Positions 55,316 through 62,475 of a stretch of 64,000 nucleotides of DNA are shown piece after piece (positions within the stretch are counted from its first letter, which is position 1; every line of letters starts with the position of its first letter). The translations under genes were made by a program, and so were the position numbers. The stretch comes from JAWVFM01 sp963843315. GTDB lineage: Bacteria > Actinomycetota > Thermoleophilia > Solirubrobacterales > 70-9. The stretch is from contig CAWJJU010000005.1 of assembly GCA_963843315.1 (NCBI GenBank), positions 372,001-436,000 of the forward strand. Reading direction: 5' to 3'. The notes beneath the pieces are model-generated. The model was not told the origin of the DNA and searched no databases. It saw nothing but the letters and a program-made list of their open reading frames with translations.

Positions 55316-56264
55316 TGTAAGACCCGAGCGCGTTGTTCAGCTCGGCGAGCCGAGCTGCCGGTGGCCTGCGGCCGAGGGCGCCGTGGTTGCGCTTGAAGTT
55401 GTAGCGCCATAGCCAGCCCTCCAGCGCGGCGCTGCGCTCGGCGCTGTTTCGGTAGATGGCGCCGTAGGCCCAGCCGCCGAGCATCGTGCGGATGAAGCGC
55501 TCGGCCTTGCCGTTGGTCTGTGGGCGATAGGGGCGGGTGCGGATGTGCTTTAGCCCTAGTGCCCGGCAGGCGATCGCGTGGACCGCGGAGCGATAGGCGG
55601 AGCCGTTGTCGGTCATCACTGCCTCGACCGCGACCCCGTGGCGGCGGTAGTGGGCCAGGCAGCGACGCAGGAAGCCGACCGCCGTGGTTGCCCTCTCGTC
55701 GGCGAGGACCTCGACGTAGGCGAAGCGGGTGGCGTCGTCGACGCAGACGTGGACGAACTCCCAGCCATGCTTGCCCCTTCCGCCGTGACGCCCGGGTCCG
55801 CGGCCGAGCATTCGATGCCCGGCCTGGTCGATGCGGCCGAGCTTCTTGACGTCGATGTGGATGAGCTCGCCCGGGCGCTGGCGCTCGTAGCGGACTGCCG
55901 GCTCTTGGCCGAGGCGCCCGAGGCGGCCCATGCCGACCCTGGTGAGGATGCCCGAGACCGTCGTCTCGGCCATCTGCAGGACCTCGGCGATCTCGGCGCC
56001 GGTCATCCGCAGCCGGCGCAGGGCACAGATCACCGAGATCCGCTGCTCGTCGGTGCGGTTGTGGACGTCGCGGGCGGCCGAGGGCCGGTCGAGCAGACCG
56101 GCCTCGCCCTCGGCGCGATAGCGGCCCACCCACTTGCGGGCGGTCGGCTCGCTCGTCTCGGCGGCTCTCGCCGCCTCGACGAGCGACCACCCTTCATCGA
56201 CGACGCGATGGACCAGGAGCCTGCGCTTGTTCAGGCTGAGCGCAGCGTTAGCGTGGAGCTTCAT
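55311..56264 (-). CDS. IS481-family transposase
   Basis: 317 residues from ATG 56264 (the upstream in-frame start at 56312 lies in the IS leader). N-terminal helix-turn-helix (AALSLNKRRLLVHRVVDEGWSLVEAARAAETSEPTARKWVGRYR) and DDE integrase core: Asp in GELIHIDVKKLGRI, Asp in AVMTDNGSAYR, Glu in GKAERFIRTM. The TAG stop (55313-55311, minus) is outside the left inverted repeat and comes from the duplicated target CCTAGC. Complete and apparently functional. Confidence 0.93.
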   Translation of the reverse strand: MKLHANAALSLNKRRLLVHRVVDEGWSLVEAARAAETSEPTARKWVGRYRAEGEAGLLDRPSAARDVHNRTDEQRISVICALRRLRMTGAEIAEVLQMAETTVSGILTRVGMGRLGRLGQEPAVRYERQRPGELIHIDVKKLGRIDQAGHRMLGRGPGRHGGRGKHGWEFVHVCVDDATRFAYVEVLADERATTAVGFLRRCLAHYRRHGVAVEAVMTDNGSAYRSAVHAIACRALGLKHIRTRPYRPQTNGKAERFIRTMLGGWAYGAIYRNSAERSAALEGWLWRYNFKRNHGALGRRPPAARLAELNNALGSYS

Positions 56265-56348
56265 CCGGTTACCTCCTTGGGGCTGGGTTGGGTAGACACC
56301 CCCAGCCTTCAAGGGGGCCCGGATGAAACAACGGGCTCAGGGATTACA
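55316..56348. mobile_element. IS481-family insertion sequence, complete
   Basis: 1033 bp. Ends TGTAAGACCCGAGC...(left) and its imperfect partner TGTAATCCCTGAGC... (right, on the minus strand) share TGTAA, CC, GAGC and CGTTGTT. A single transposase gene and a perfect 6-bp target duplication CCTAGC (55310-55315 and 56349-56354) are present, so the copy has been mobile recently. It sits at the stop codon of the MerR gene without truncating it. Confidence 0.9.
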
Positions 56349-56354
56349 CCTAGC
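56349..56354. repeat. IS481 target-site duplication, right copy
   Basis: CCTAGC, identical to 55310-55315, directly after the right inverted repeat (TTACA at 56344-56348). Confidence 0.88.
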
Positions 56355-56781
56355 TCAGGCGCTGCGGCGCTTCGTAATTCACTGAGGGTGGCCGGCCGAC
56401 ACCTCGAGCCGAGTCGGCGGTCCCCGGCCCGGCGAGGCGGCCGATTCTTCGAGGCCTTCCTGCTTTCACCCCCGATAGGGGTTGAATCCAGGAAGGCGGG
56501 GCAGTACTCGACGGCCAAATCCTCCGTCAGCTGACTCGTTCGGCGCGCCCGTTCTTCCCTGCACCTGCGCCGGGTTCGCCGCACCCGACCCGGCGCTCCA
56601 TCCCTGCAAGATCCGTTCCCGTGCGTGCAGGTTGCGCAGGTTTGGGGGGCTGAACCTACGCATTCGTTCGTGGCGGTTCCCTGAGCCTCTTGCGCCTTCT
56701 CTGAAAGCCGGCCCTAGACATTGTCCGGCAAGCGAAGGTTTCGGCGGTTTTGCCGAAGCCGCTGAAGGAAGGAAGCAGGGA
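56355..56781. other. 427-bp non-coding region with several strong hairpins
   Basis: No convincing gene. Contains a long stem: 56454-56462 with 56489-56497 (GCCTTCCTG, 9 bp) enclosing ACCCC-CGATA-GGGGT; a second 9-bp inverted repeat GCGCCGGGT at 56568-56576 with 56589-56597; AGGTT/AACCT and TTCGGC/GCCGAA hairpins nearer the start of the next gene. It ends with the purine-rich ribosome-binding stretch GGAAGGAAGCAGGG before ATG 56782. It may be a structured 5' leader or terminator array, and no known riboswitch is recognised. Confidence 0.5.
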
Positions 56782-56982
56782 ATGACAGAGAAGCGCCTAC
56801 TGAACGTCGGGGAGGCGGCCACGTATCTGGGCGTCAGCCCCGCGTCACTTCGCAGCTGGTCAGATCGCGGGCTCGTGCCCTACTACCGCACCCCGGGCGG
56901 CCAGCGCCGCTACGAGCGCGGCGACCTCGACCGGTTCATCGACTCGATGCGCCAGCCCGCCACGCGCACCGTCGCGTCCTGA
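56782..56982 (+). CDS. BldC-like MerR-type helix-turn-helix protein
   Basis: 66 residues, the size of BldC. LNVGEAATYLGVSPASLRSWSDRGLVPYYRTPGGQRRYERGDLDRFIDSM is a stand-alone MerR/excisionase winged helix without dimer domain or ligand domain. BldC in Streptomyces binds direct repeats as cooperative head-to-tail oligomers. The start ATG 56782 follows a strong ribosome-binding site. It precedes the HD-GYP gene by 31 bp and is probably cotranscribed. Confidence 0.8.
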   Translation: MTEKRLLNVGEAATYLGVSPASLRSWSDRGLVPYYRTPGGQRRYERGDLDRFIDSMRQPATRTVAS

Positions 56983-57013
56983 GGCTCACGGAGAGCCCCT
57001 CTCGACCCGACCG

Positions 57014-58438
57014 ATGACCAAGCGGCCCACACCCATCGTGCTGCGCGCCGAGGCCGTTCTGGCGGCTCTCGCCTGCGTCGGCGCCGGGCTGCTCGCGCCG
57101 CAGGGAAACTGGGACCTGGGCGCCCTCGCCGTGCTCGCCGTGCTCGCAGCGGCCAGCGAGCTCGTGGCCGTCCGCTCGCCCTCGCACAACATCCTGATCT
57201 CCGGGAGCTTCATGGCGATCGTGGTCGCGCTCGTCGTACTTGGGCCCGCGGCCGGGGTGATCGTGGGGCTCGTGTCGATCCTCTCCGGCTGGGCCCGGGA
57301 GCGCTACGAGCGGACGCTGCTGCTGATCAACGTCTTCGCCTACAGCACCTTCCCCCTGCTTGCCGGCGGCGCCTTCCTCGCAGCGACTAGCGCGTGGGAC
57401 ATCGACTCCGGCAACGGCACCTATTACGTCCTGGCCATGGCCGCCTTCGTCCTCGCCCTGGGTCTGAACTTCCTGATCATCGGCGGCTACTTCGCCTACG
57501 TCGAGCGCTCCCGCTTCCGCACCAAGGTCGAGCGCACGCTGCTCCCGGTGCTCCCCTCCGAGCTGGCCTCGGCGCTCATCGCCCTCGGCGTCGTCCGCGG
57601 CTACGTCACCCTCGGCACCCCCGCCCTGGCGCTCGCCGCGGTCGGCATCTTCGTCTTCCAGTACCTGCTCGGAGCCATGCTCGTCTCCCAGGACCGCGCC
57701 GACGAGCTGGAGCTCCGCGCCCGCGAGCTCGCCGGCTTCCAGGTGGCGATGCTCGCGGCGCTCCTTCGCAGCCTCGACATTCGCGACCGGATGATGGCCC
57801 GCCACAGCGCCGCGGTCGCGCGCTACGCCCGCGACATCGCCGAGGCGGCCGGCCTCTCCTACGACGAGCAGTCCGACGCGCACACGGCCGGCCTGCTGCA
57901 CGACATCGGCAAGTTCGCGCTGCCCGACCGGATCCTCAAGACCAACACGCGCCTGACGGAGGAGGACTGGGCGGTGATCCGCCGCCACCCCGAGGAGGGC
58001 GCCCGCATGGTCGCCCAGGTGAGCGGCTACCACGACATCGCGGAGATCATCCTCACCCACCACGAGCGGCTCGACGGCACCGGCTACCCCAACAAGCTGC
58101 CGCCCGAGCAGATCCCCGTGCTGGCCCGGATCGTCACCGTGGCCGACGTCTACGACGTGCTGACCGCGCGCACCACGTACCGCAAGCCCTCGAGCTCCTC
58201 CGAGGCGCTCACCGAGCTGCGGCGCGTCGCCGGCGCGCAGCTCGACGGCCACTTCGTCGAGGTACTGGCCGATCTGCTCAGCCACAAGGACTACGCATAC
58301 CGCCACGGTGAGGATGTCGACTTCGAGACGGAGCTCGCGCTCGACCGCCGGATCAGCCAGGCCGGCGACAACGCGGTGACGACCGCTGCGAGCGCCAACG
58401 GCTCACGCCCGCACGCGCAGGACCCCCGCATCGCCTGA
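57014..58438 (+). CDS. Membrane HD-GYP phosphodiesterase
   Basis: 474 residues, ATG 57014. The N-terminal 230 residues hold about seven hydrophobic helices (7TM-type sensor region), then an HD-GYP domain: RHSAAVARYARDIAEAAGLSYDEQSDAHTAGLLHDIGKFALPDRIL with complete HD, KTNTRLTEEDWAVIRRHPEEGARMV, HHERLDGTGYP (GYP intact) and VADVYDVLTA. It should degrade c-di-GMP. The partner cyclase in the window is degenerate. Followed by two hairpins. Confidence 0.92.
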   Translation: MTKRPTPIVLRAEAVLAALACVGAGLLAPQGNWDLGALAVLAVLAAASELVAVRSPSHNILISGSFMAIVVALVVLGPAAGVIVGLVSILSGWARERYERTLLLINVFAYSTFPLLAGGAFLAATSAWDIDSGNGTYYVLAMAAFVLALGLNFLIIGGYFAYVERSRFRTKVERTLLPVLPSELASALIALGVVRGYVTLGTPALALAAVGIFVFQYLLGAMLVSQDRADELELRARELAGFQVAMLAALLRSLDIRDRMMARHSAAVARYARDIAEAAGLSYDEQSDAHTAGLLHDIGKFALPDRILKTNTRLTEEDWAVIRRHPEEGARMVAQVSGYHDIAEIILTHHERLDGTGYPNKLPPEQIPVLARIVTVADVYDVLTARTTYRKPSSSSEALTELRRVAGAQLDGHFVEVLADLLSHKDYAYRHGEDVDFETELALDRRISQAGDNAVTTAASANGSRPHAQDPRIA

Positions 58439-58473
58439 TCCCCGCCCGCGAGGACCCGCCCTCATCAAACAGA

Positions 58474-58499
58474 AAGAGCCGCGGGTGAACGCGGCTCTT
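58474..58499 (+). terminator. Terminator after HD-GYP gene
   Basis: AAGAGCCGCG-GGTGAA-CGCGGCTCTT, 10-bp perfect stem, 36 nt after the stop codon; TCTGCTG follows. Confidence 0.8.
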
Positions 58500-58510
58500 C
58501 TGCTGCAGTC

Positions 58511-58530
58511 GGCGCCTCGGGTGAGGCGCC
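58511..58530. terminator. Second hairpin downstream of HD-GYP gene
   Basis: GGCGCCTC-GGGT-GAGGCGCC, 8-bp perfect stem, with partial extension to GCAG/CTGC. Together with the one at 58474 it forms a double terminator. Confidence 0.65.
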
Positions 58531-58640
58531 GCTGCGAAAGTTGATTTGGCTTGACTCAGCCTGCGCGGAAACCCATTGCTTCTTCTCCTGGTCACGGGTG
58601 GATTGCAGCTGTGCCGAACCTTAGTGCATCTTCCTAGAAG

Positions 58641-58670
58641 TTGCAAAAAATTGCAGGAACTTGCAAGGGT
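58641..58670 (+). promoter_or_regulatory. Three TTGCA repeats with 10-bp period
   Basis: TTGCAAAAAA (58641-58650), TTGCAGGAAC (58651-58660) and TTGCAAGGGT (58661-58670) repeat exactly every 10 bp, 38 bp upstream of the MFS gene start (58708). Direct repeats at one helical turn suit head-to-tail binding of a BldC-like protein; such a gene is 1.9 kb away. Confidence 0.55.
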
Positions 58671-58707
58671 TTTCCGACGGCGGGGCGCTGCGATACGTTG
58701 CTTCGAA

Positions 58708-59967
58708 GTGAACGCCGGCCTCGCTCCACTGCGGATCAGGGGGTTCTCCAACCTCGCCCTCGCCTATGGCGTGAACGAGGTGGGCAACTGGCTCGGCGAG
58801 ATCGCCCTCGCCGTGCTCGTCTACGACGGCACGCACTCCACACTTGCGACGGCGGGGCTGTTCCTCGCGATGCAGGTGCTCCCGTCGCTGATCGGGCCGC
58901 TGGTCGTGGCCCGGTTCGAGACGAGCCCGCCGCGCGCCATCCTGCCCGCGCTCTACGCCGGCGAGACCGTGGCGTTCGTCGTCCTCGCGGTGATCTCCTC
59001 GAGCTTCAGCCTGCCGGCCGTGCTGGCGATCGCGATAGTCGACGGCGTCCTGGCGGCCACCGCCCGGGCGCTGACCCGGGCCTGCGTCCCCGCGCTGCTT
59101 GCCGAGCAAGGGATGCTGCGCGACGGCAACGCGCTCCTGAACCTGATGTTCACCGGCGCGGCGGCCGTCGGACCGGCCGTCGGCGGGCTGCTCGTGGCCG
59201 GCGCCGGAGTCGGCTCGGCGCTGCTGGTCGACGCGGGCTCGTTCGCCGGAGCGGCGATGCTGGTCGCCGTCGCGAGCGGGCTGCCGCGGCCCAGCGCCCA
59301 GGCCGGCGACTGGCGGCGGCGGCTGGCCTCCGGGCTCGCCTACGCGAGGGGCCATCCGGCGCTTCGCGGCCTGCTCGCGGCGCAGGGCGCCGCGCTTGTG
59401 TTCTTCTCGGCCGTGATCCCCATCGAGGTCGCCTTTGCGAAGAACACCCTCGGCGCCGGCGACTCCGGGTACGGGGCGCTGCTGGCGAGCTGGGGCGTCG
59501 GGACCATCGCCGGAGCGATCCTCTTCGCGCGCCTTCGCACCGTCTCGCTGCGGGCGTTGCTCGTGTGGAGCACCCTCGCCGTGGGCGTCGCCTATCTGCT
59601 CACCGCGGCCTCGCCGACGCTGTTCCTGGCCTGCGCGGCCTCCGTGCTGGGCGGCGGGGGCAACGGCGTTCAGTACGTCTCGGTCGTGACGGCCGCGCAG
59701 GGGATGACCGCCGCCGAGCACCAGGCGCGCGTCGCCTCGCTCATCGATCTGGTCTCACGGGTCTCGCCGGGTCCCGGCTTCATCCTCGGCGGTGCGATCG
59801 CGGCCGTGCTGTCGCCGCGCGCCAGCTACGCGGTCGCCGGCGTCGGCGTGATCCTCGTGCTGGCCATCGCTTGGCGCCGGCTCGCGGGACGCTCGTGGTC
59901 GGTGCGGCCCGACCCGAGGGGGCCAGCCGAACCGCTGTCCTCGCGCCCTCAGACGGGCGCGGCGTGA
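58708..59967 (+). CDS. Major facilitator superfamily transporter (exporter type)
   Basis: 419 residues from GTG 58708. About twelve hydrophobic helices, with MFS-type gates and the fold of the MFS_3/enterobactin exporter group (FSNLALAYGVNEVGNWLGEIALAVLVYDGTHSTLATAG, LLNLMFTGAAAVGPAVGGLLVAGAGVGSALLVDAGSF, SLIDLVSRVSPGPGFILGGAIAAVLSP). An upstream frame begins at 58576 but lacks homology, and the repeats lie inside it. Substrate unknown. Controlled perhaps by the TTGCA repeats. Confidence 0.85.
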   Translation: MNAGLAPLRIRGFSNLALAYGVNEVGNWLGEIALAVLVYDGTHSTLATAGLFLAMQVLPSLIGPLVVARFETSPPRAILPALYAGETVAFVVLAVISSSFSLPAVLAIAIVDGVLAATARALTRACVPALLAEQGMLRDGNALLNLMFTGAAAVGPAVGGLLVAGAGVGSALLVDAGSFAGAAMLVAVASGLPRPSAQAGDWRRRLASGLAYARGHPALRGLLAAQGAALVFFSAVIPIEVAFAKNTLGAGDSGYGALLASWGVGTIAGAILFARLRTVSLRALLVWSTLAVGVAYLLTAASPTLFLACAASVLGGGGNGVQYVSVVTAAQGMTAAEHQARVASLIDLVSRVSPGPGFILGGAIAAVLSPRASYAVAGVGVILVLAIAWRRLAGRSWSVRPDPRGPAEPLSSRPQTGAA

Positions 59968-59980
59968 GCGACGCCGGCGC

Positions 59981-61012
59981 TCAGCCCGCGCACTCCCAGG
60001 CGCCCGGGCCGGAGTCCGCCCAGATCTGAGCGGCGATCGAGCTCTGCTCGGCCGGCGAAGCGTCCTCGGGCAGGCCCTGGCCACCGTAGAGGCGCCAGGT
60101 GCTGGGAAGGATCTGGTAGGCGCCGCCGGCGCCGGAGCTGGGATTGACGGCGCGGAAGTTGCCGCCCGACTCGCACATCACGATCGCCTCGGGAATCGCC
60201 CAAGCGCCCATCCAGCTCGAGACCGTCTGCTGAGCCTGCTGGGCGGAGACCTGCTGGAGGTGCTGGACCTGCTGTTCCCAGCCCGAGACCTGGCCGTTGA
60301 GGTCCGACAGCGAAGCCGCCGCCTGCTGGCGAGCTGCCTCGAGCGCGGCAACCCGCTGCTCGGCGTTGGCCCGGACGGAGGCCATCTGGTCGCGGGCCGA
60401 GGCGATTCGCTGGTCGAACGTAACCGCCTGCTCGTGCGCGTCGGTGACCTTCTGCAGCGCGACCGCAACCTGGTCGCGCAGGCTGCGCACGCGGCCGGCG
60501 AGCGCGACATCCGCGTGCTGGATGGCCTCGAGGTAGTCGGCGCGCGAGGCGAGGTCGTCGAAGCCGTGCGAGCTCAGCAGGAGCTCGGTCATGTCAGGCG
60601 CGTCGCCCTTGTAGATCGCGACGAGCCGCTCGGAGAGCGCCGCCAGGGCGCGGTGAAGCTGCGCGCGGGCGCGGTCCAACTGGTCCTGCGTCTCGGTCAT
60701 CCGCTGCCGAAGGCTCGCCTCGCGGGCCTGGCCCTCGGCGAGAACGCTGGAGAGCTGGGCCTCCTTGGCCGCGGCGGCCACCGCCTGGCCGCGAGCGGCC
60801 GAGGCCGCCTGGACCCTCTGCTGGACCTCGGCGGCCAGCGAGGACGCCTGGTCCTTCGCCGCCGAGATCCGCGAGGTCAGGGAGTCGATCGTCTGGGCTC
60901 CCGCGACCCCGCCCAGGCTCACCACGCCGGCGCCGGCGGCGGCGAGCACGCAGACGACCCATGCAACTCGGCGCATGGCGCGGGGCTTGGGGGCGTGCTT
61001 ATGCGTTGACAT
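59981..61012 (-). CDS. Secreted coiled-coil and transglycosylase-like protein
   Basis: 343 residues, ATG 61012. Signal peptide (RRVAWVVCVLAAAGAGVVSLGGVAGA), a long coiled coil of the PcsB/CwlO type (about 45-250; SLTSRISAAKDQASSLAAEVQQRVQA) and a C-terminal Rpf/lysozyme-like domain: AIPEAIVMCESGGNFRAVNPSSGAGGAYQILPSTWRLYGG with the catalytic Glu of CESGG. It probably hydrolyses peptidoglycan. An inverted repeat TATGTAA/TTACATA lies upstream at 61086-61119. Confidence 0.88.
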   Translation of the reverse strand: MSTHKHAPKPRAMRRVAWVVCVLAAAGAGVVSLGGVAGAQTIDSLTSRISAAKDQASSLAAEVQQRVQAASAARGQAVAAAAKEAQLSSVLAEGQAREASLRQRMTETQDQLDRARAQLHRALAALSERLVAIYKGDAPDMTELLLSSHGFDDLASRADYLEAIQHADVALAGRVRSLRDQVAVALQKVTDAHEQAVTFDQRIASARDQMASVRANAEQRVAALEAARQQAAASLSDLNGQVSGWEQQVQHLQQVSAQQAQQTVSSWMGAWAIPEAIVMCESGGNFRAVNPSSGAGGAYQILPSTWRLYGGQGLPEDASPAEQSSIAAQIWADSGPGAWECAG

Positions 61013-61085
61013 TCAGCGGCGGAAGAGCGACCGTGCCTGCGCGTCGAGCGCAAGGCGCGGTGTGCGAGCCAGGGAATCCTAGCGA

Positions 61086-61119
61086 TATGTAAGGACATTG
61101 TGAGCGTTTGCTTTACATA
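61086..61119. promoter_or_regulatory. Inverted repeat upstream of transglycosylase-like gene
   Basis: TATGTAA (61086-61092) and TTACATA (61113-61119), 20-nt spacer, AT-rich in a GC-rich region, 74 bp upstream of the start at 61012. Could be a promoter or operator; no known family was matched. Confidence 0.35.
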
Positions 61120-61157
61120 ACTCCGCCACGCCTGCGCCTGCACGCCCTCTTGCACCC

Positions 61158-61205
61158 ATGAACGTCCCTGACTGATGGCTATACGGGGTAGTGAGGGACG
61201 TTCAT
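61158..61205. repeat. ATGAACGTCCCT palindromic repeat, copy 1
   Basis: 12-bp arms 61158-61169 and 61194-61205 (ATGAACGTCCCT/AGGGACGTTCAT), 24-nt spacer containing GATGGCTATACGGGGTAG. The other copy at 62265-62312 has identical arms and 17 of 24 identical spacer bases. The two copies bracket the TolB-like gene. Confidence 0.8.
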
Positions 61206-61231
61206 TGGTGGGGCGGGGGGATTAAGAGGTG

Positions 61232-61260
61232 CTCTCATGCGCCTCTCACGCGTGTCTCAT
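61232..61260 (+). promoter_or_regulatory. Pho-box-like direct repeats, set C
   Basis: CTCTCAT (61232-61238), CTCTCAC (61243-61249), GTCTCAT (61254-61260), exact 11-bp period, 22 bp upstream of the TolB-like start at 61283 and in the same orientation. The closeness to the start would place them within or next to the core promoter. Confidence 0.62.
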
Positions 61261-61282
61261 GCCCGGTCCGTAGCTTGGAGGC

Positions 61283-62260
61283 GTGCTCAGGCGACGCCCT
61301 CGATGGATCGTGATCGTGATCGCCGCAGGCTGCCTCGCCCAGACGGCCCCCGCCGCCGCGGCGGGCAAGGACGACAGCGGGGTCATCGCATTCGCGGGGA
61401 ACCGCAACGCGCTCGACGACCCCCACTCCCGGGCGACCTTCGACATCTACGTCGCCAGCGCAGACGGCTCCGGCCTCACGAACCTCACGCGAACTCCTCA
61501 CGCCGAGGAGTCCTCGCCCGCGTACTCGCCCGGCGGCCGGCGCATCGCGTATGCACGCCGGTCGAGCTCGGGATCGAACATCTGGTCGATGCGCGCCGAT
61601 GGCTCGCATCGCCGAGCGCTCACAGGCGACTCTGCGGCGATCAGCGACGAGCCCGTCTATTCGCCCGACGGGCGCTTCATCTACTTCGCGAGCGACCGGG
61701 CCGGGGACACCGACATCTGGCGCATGAGGGCGAACGGCAAGCGCCCGGTCGACCTCACCGCCTCGATCCCGGGCGAGCAGAGCCACCCCGCCATCTCGCC
61801 CGATGGCTCCCTGGTTGCCTTCGCGCAGACCTACACCGACGCGCATGCCCCCTCCGTCCAGGCCGTCGGCGCCGACGGCTCCCCCACCACGCTTCACATC
61901 GACGGCGCTTCGGATCCCACCTTCGCGCCGAACGGCCGCCTGGCCTACGTAGGCGGACCCTCGCCGGCCTGCGACGGCGGCTCCGGGGTCTTCAGCGCCA
62001 CCTCCACCGGCGACGATGTCAGGGGCCTGATCTGCCTGGTGCCTCACGAGATGTACGCCACCGTCACCGAGCCCAGCTTCTCCCCGGACGGCGGCCGCCT
62101 CGCCTACGTCTACGACAACCACGGTCCTTCGCCGACGGTCTACTGGTCGACCGTCGGCGACGAGCCGCAGCGCGCCCCGGGCAGCGCCTCCGACCATCTG
62201 GTGGGCATCGACCCCAACGGCTCGGAAGCACTCTCCCCCGACTGGGCCCCGACCCCTTAG
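61283..62260 (+). CDS. Exported TolB-like beta-propeller protein
   Basis: 325 residues from GTG 61283. Signal peptide (WIVIVIAAGCLAQTAPAAAA), then WD40/TolB-like repeats (FDIYVASADGSGLTNLTR, ESSPAYSPGGRRIAYAR, SDEPVYSPDGRFIYFASDRAGDTDIWRMR, HPAISPDGSLVAFAQ, FSPDGGRLAYVYDN). Bounded by palindromic repeats and preceded by Pho-box-like repeats. Function unknown; no Pal or TolA partner nearby. Confidence 0.85.
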   Translation: MLRRRPRWIVIVIAAGCLAQTAPAAAAGKDDSGVIAFAGNRNALDDPHSRATFDIYVASADGSGLTNLTRTPHAEESSPAYSPGGRRIAYARRSSSGSNIWSMRADGSHRRALTGDSAAISDEPVYSPDGRFIYFASDRAGDTDIWRMRANGKRPVDLTASIPGEQSHPAISPDGSLVAFAQTYTDAHAPSVQAVGADGSPTTLHIDGASDPTFAPNGRLAYVGGPSPACDGGSGVFSATSTGDDVRGLICLVPHEMYATVTEPSFSPDGGRLAYVYDNHGPSPTVYWSTVGDEPQRAPGSASDHLVGIDPNGSEALSPDWAPTP

Positions 62261-62264
62261 CCCA

Positions 62265-62312
62265 ATGAACGTCCCTCCTTGATGCCTATACAGGGCAGCG
62301 AGGGACGTTCAT
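62265..62312. repeat. ATGAACGTCCCT palindromic repeat, copy 2
   Basis: Arms 62265-62276 and 62301-62312 are identical to copy 1. Spacer contains GATGCCTATACAGGGCAG. It starts 4 nt after the TolB-like stop and is followed by GCGTTTTT, so it may also work as its terminator. Confidence 0.82.
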
Positions 62313-62322
62313 GCGTTTTTGG

Positions 62323-62475
62323 CTAGCCCTCCGGGGGGTCGCGGGTGGCGGCGAGGTAGCCGCCGATGAGCACCGCGCCGATCGCGGCGCCCGCCGCGAT
62401 CCGGATCTGAGTGCGGTAGCGCGCGTACAGGGCCCAGAGCACCAGGCGCCCAAGGCGCTCGTAGAGATCAGACAT
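62323..62475 (-). CDS. Small single-helix membrane protein
   Basis: 50 residues, ATG 62475, MSDLYERLGRLVLWALYARYRTQIRIAAGAAIGAVLIGGYLAATRDPPEG. One helix (AAGAAIGAVLIGGYLAA), basic amphipathic N-terminus. The start overlaps the argG 3' end by 8 bp, so it is probably translated by coupling. Too short for most gene callers; function unknown. Confidence 0.6.
   Translation of the reverse strand: MSDLYERLGRLVLWALYARYRTQIRIAAGAAIGAVLIGGYLAATRDPPEG

Noticed and set aside
61013..61282. A possible ydaO/c-di-AMP riboswitch upstream of the Rpf-like gene
   Set aside because: The 270-bp gap is occupied by a palindromic repeat and the CTCTCAT repeats and does not show the conserved ydaO pairing elements.
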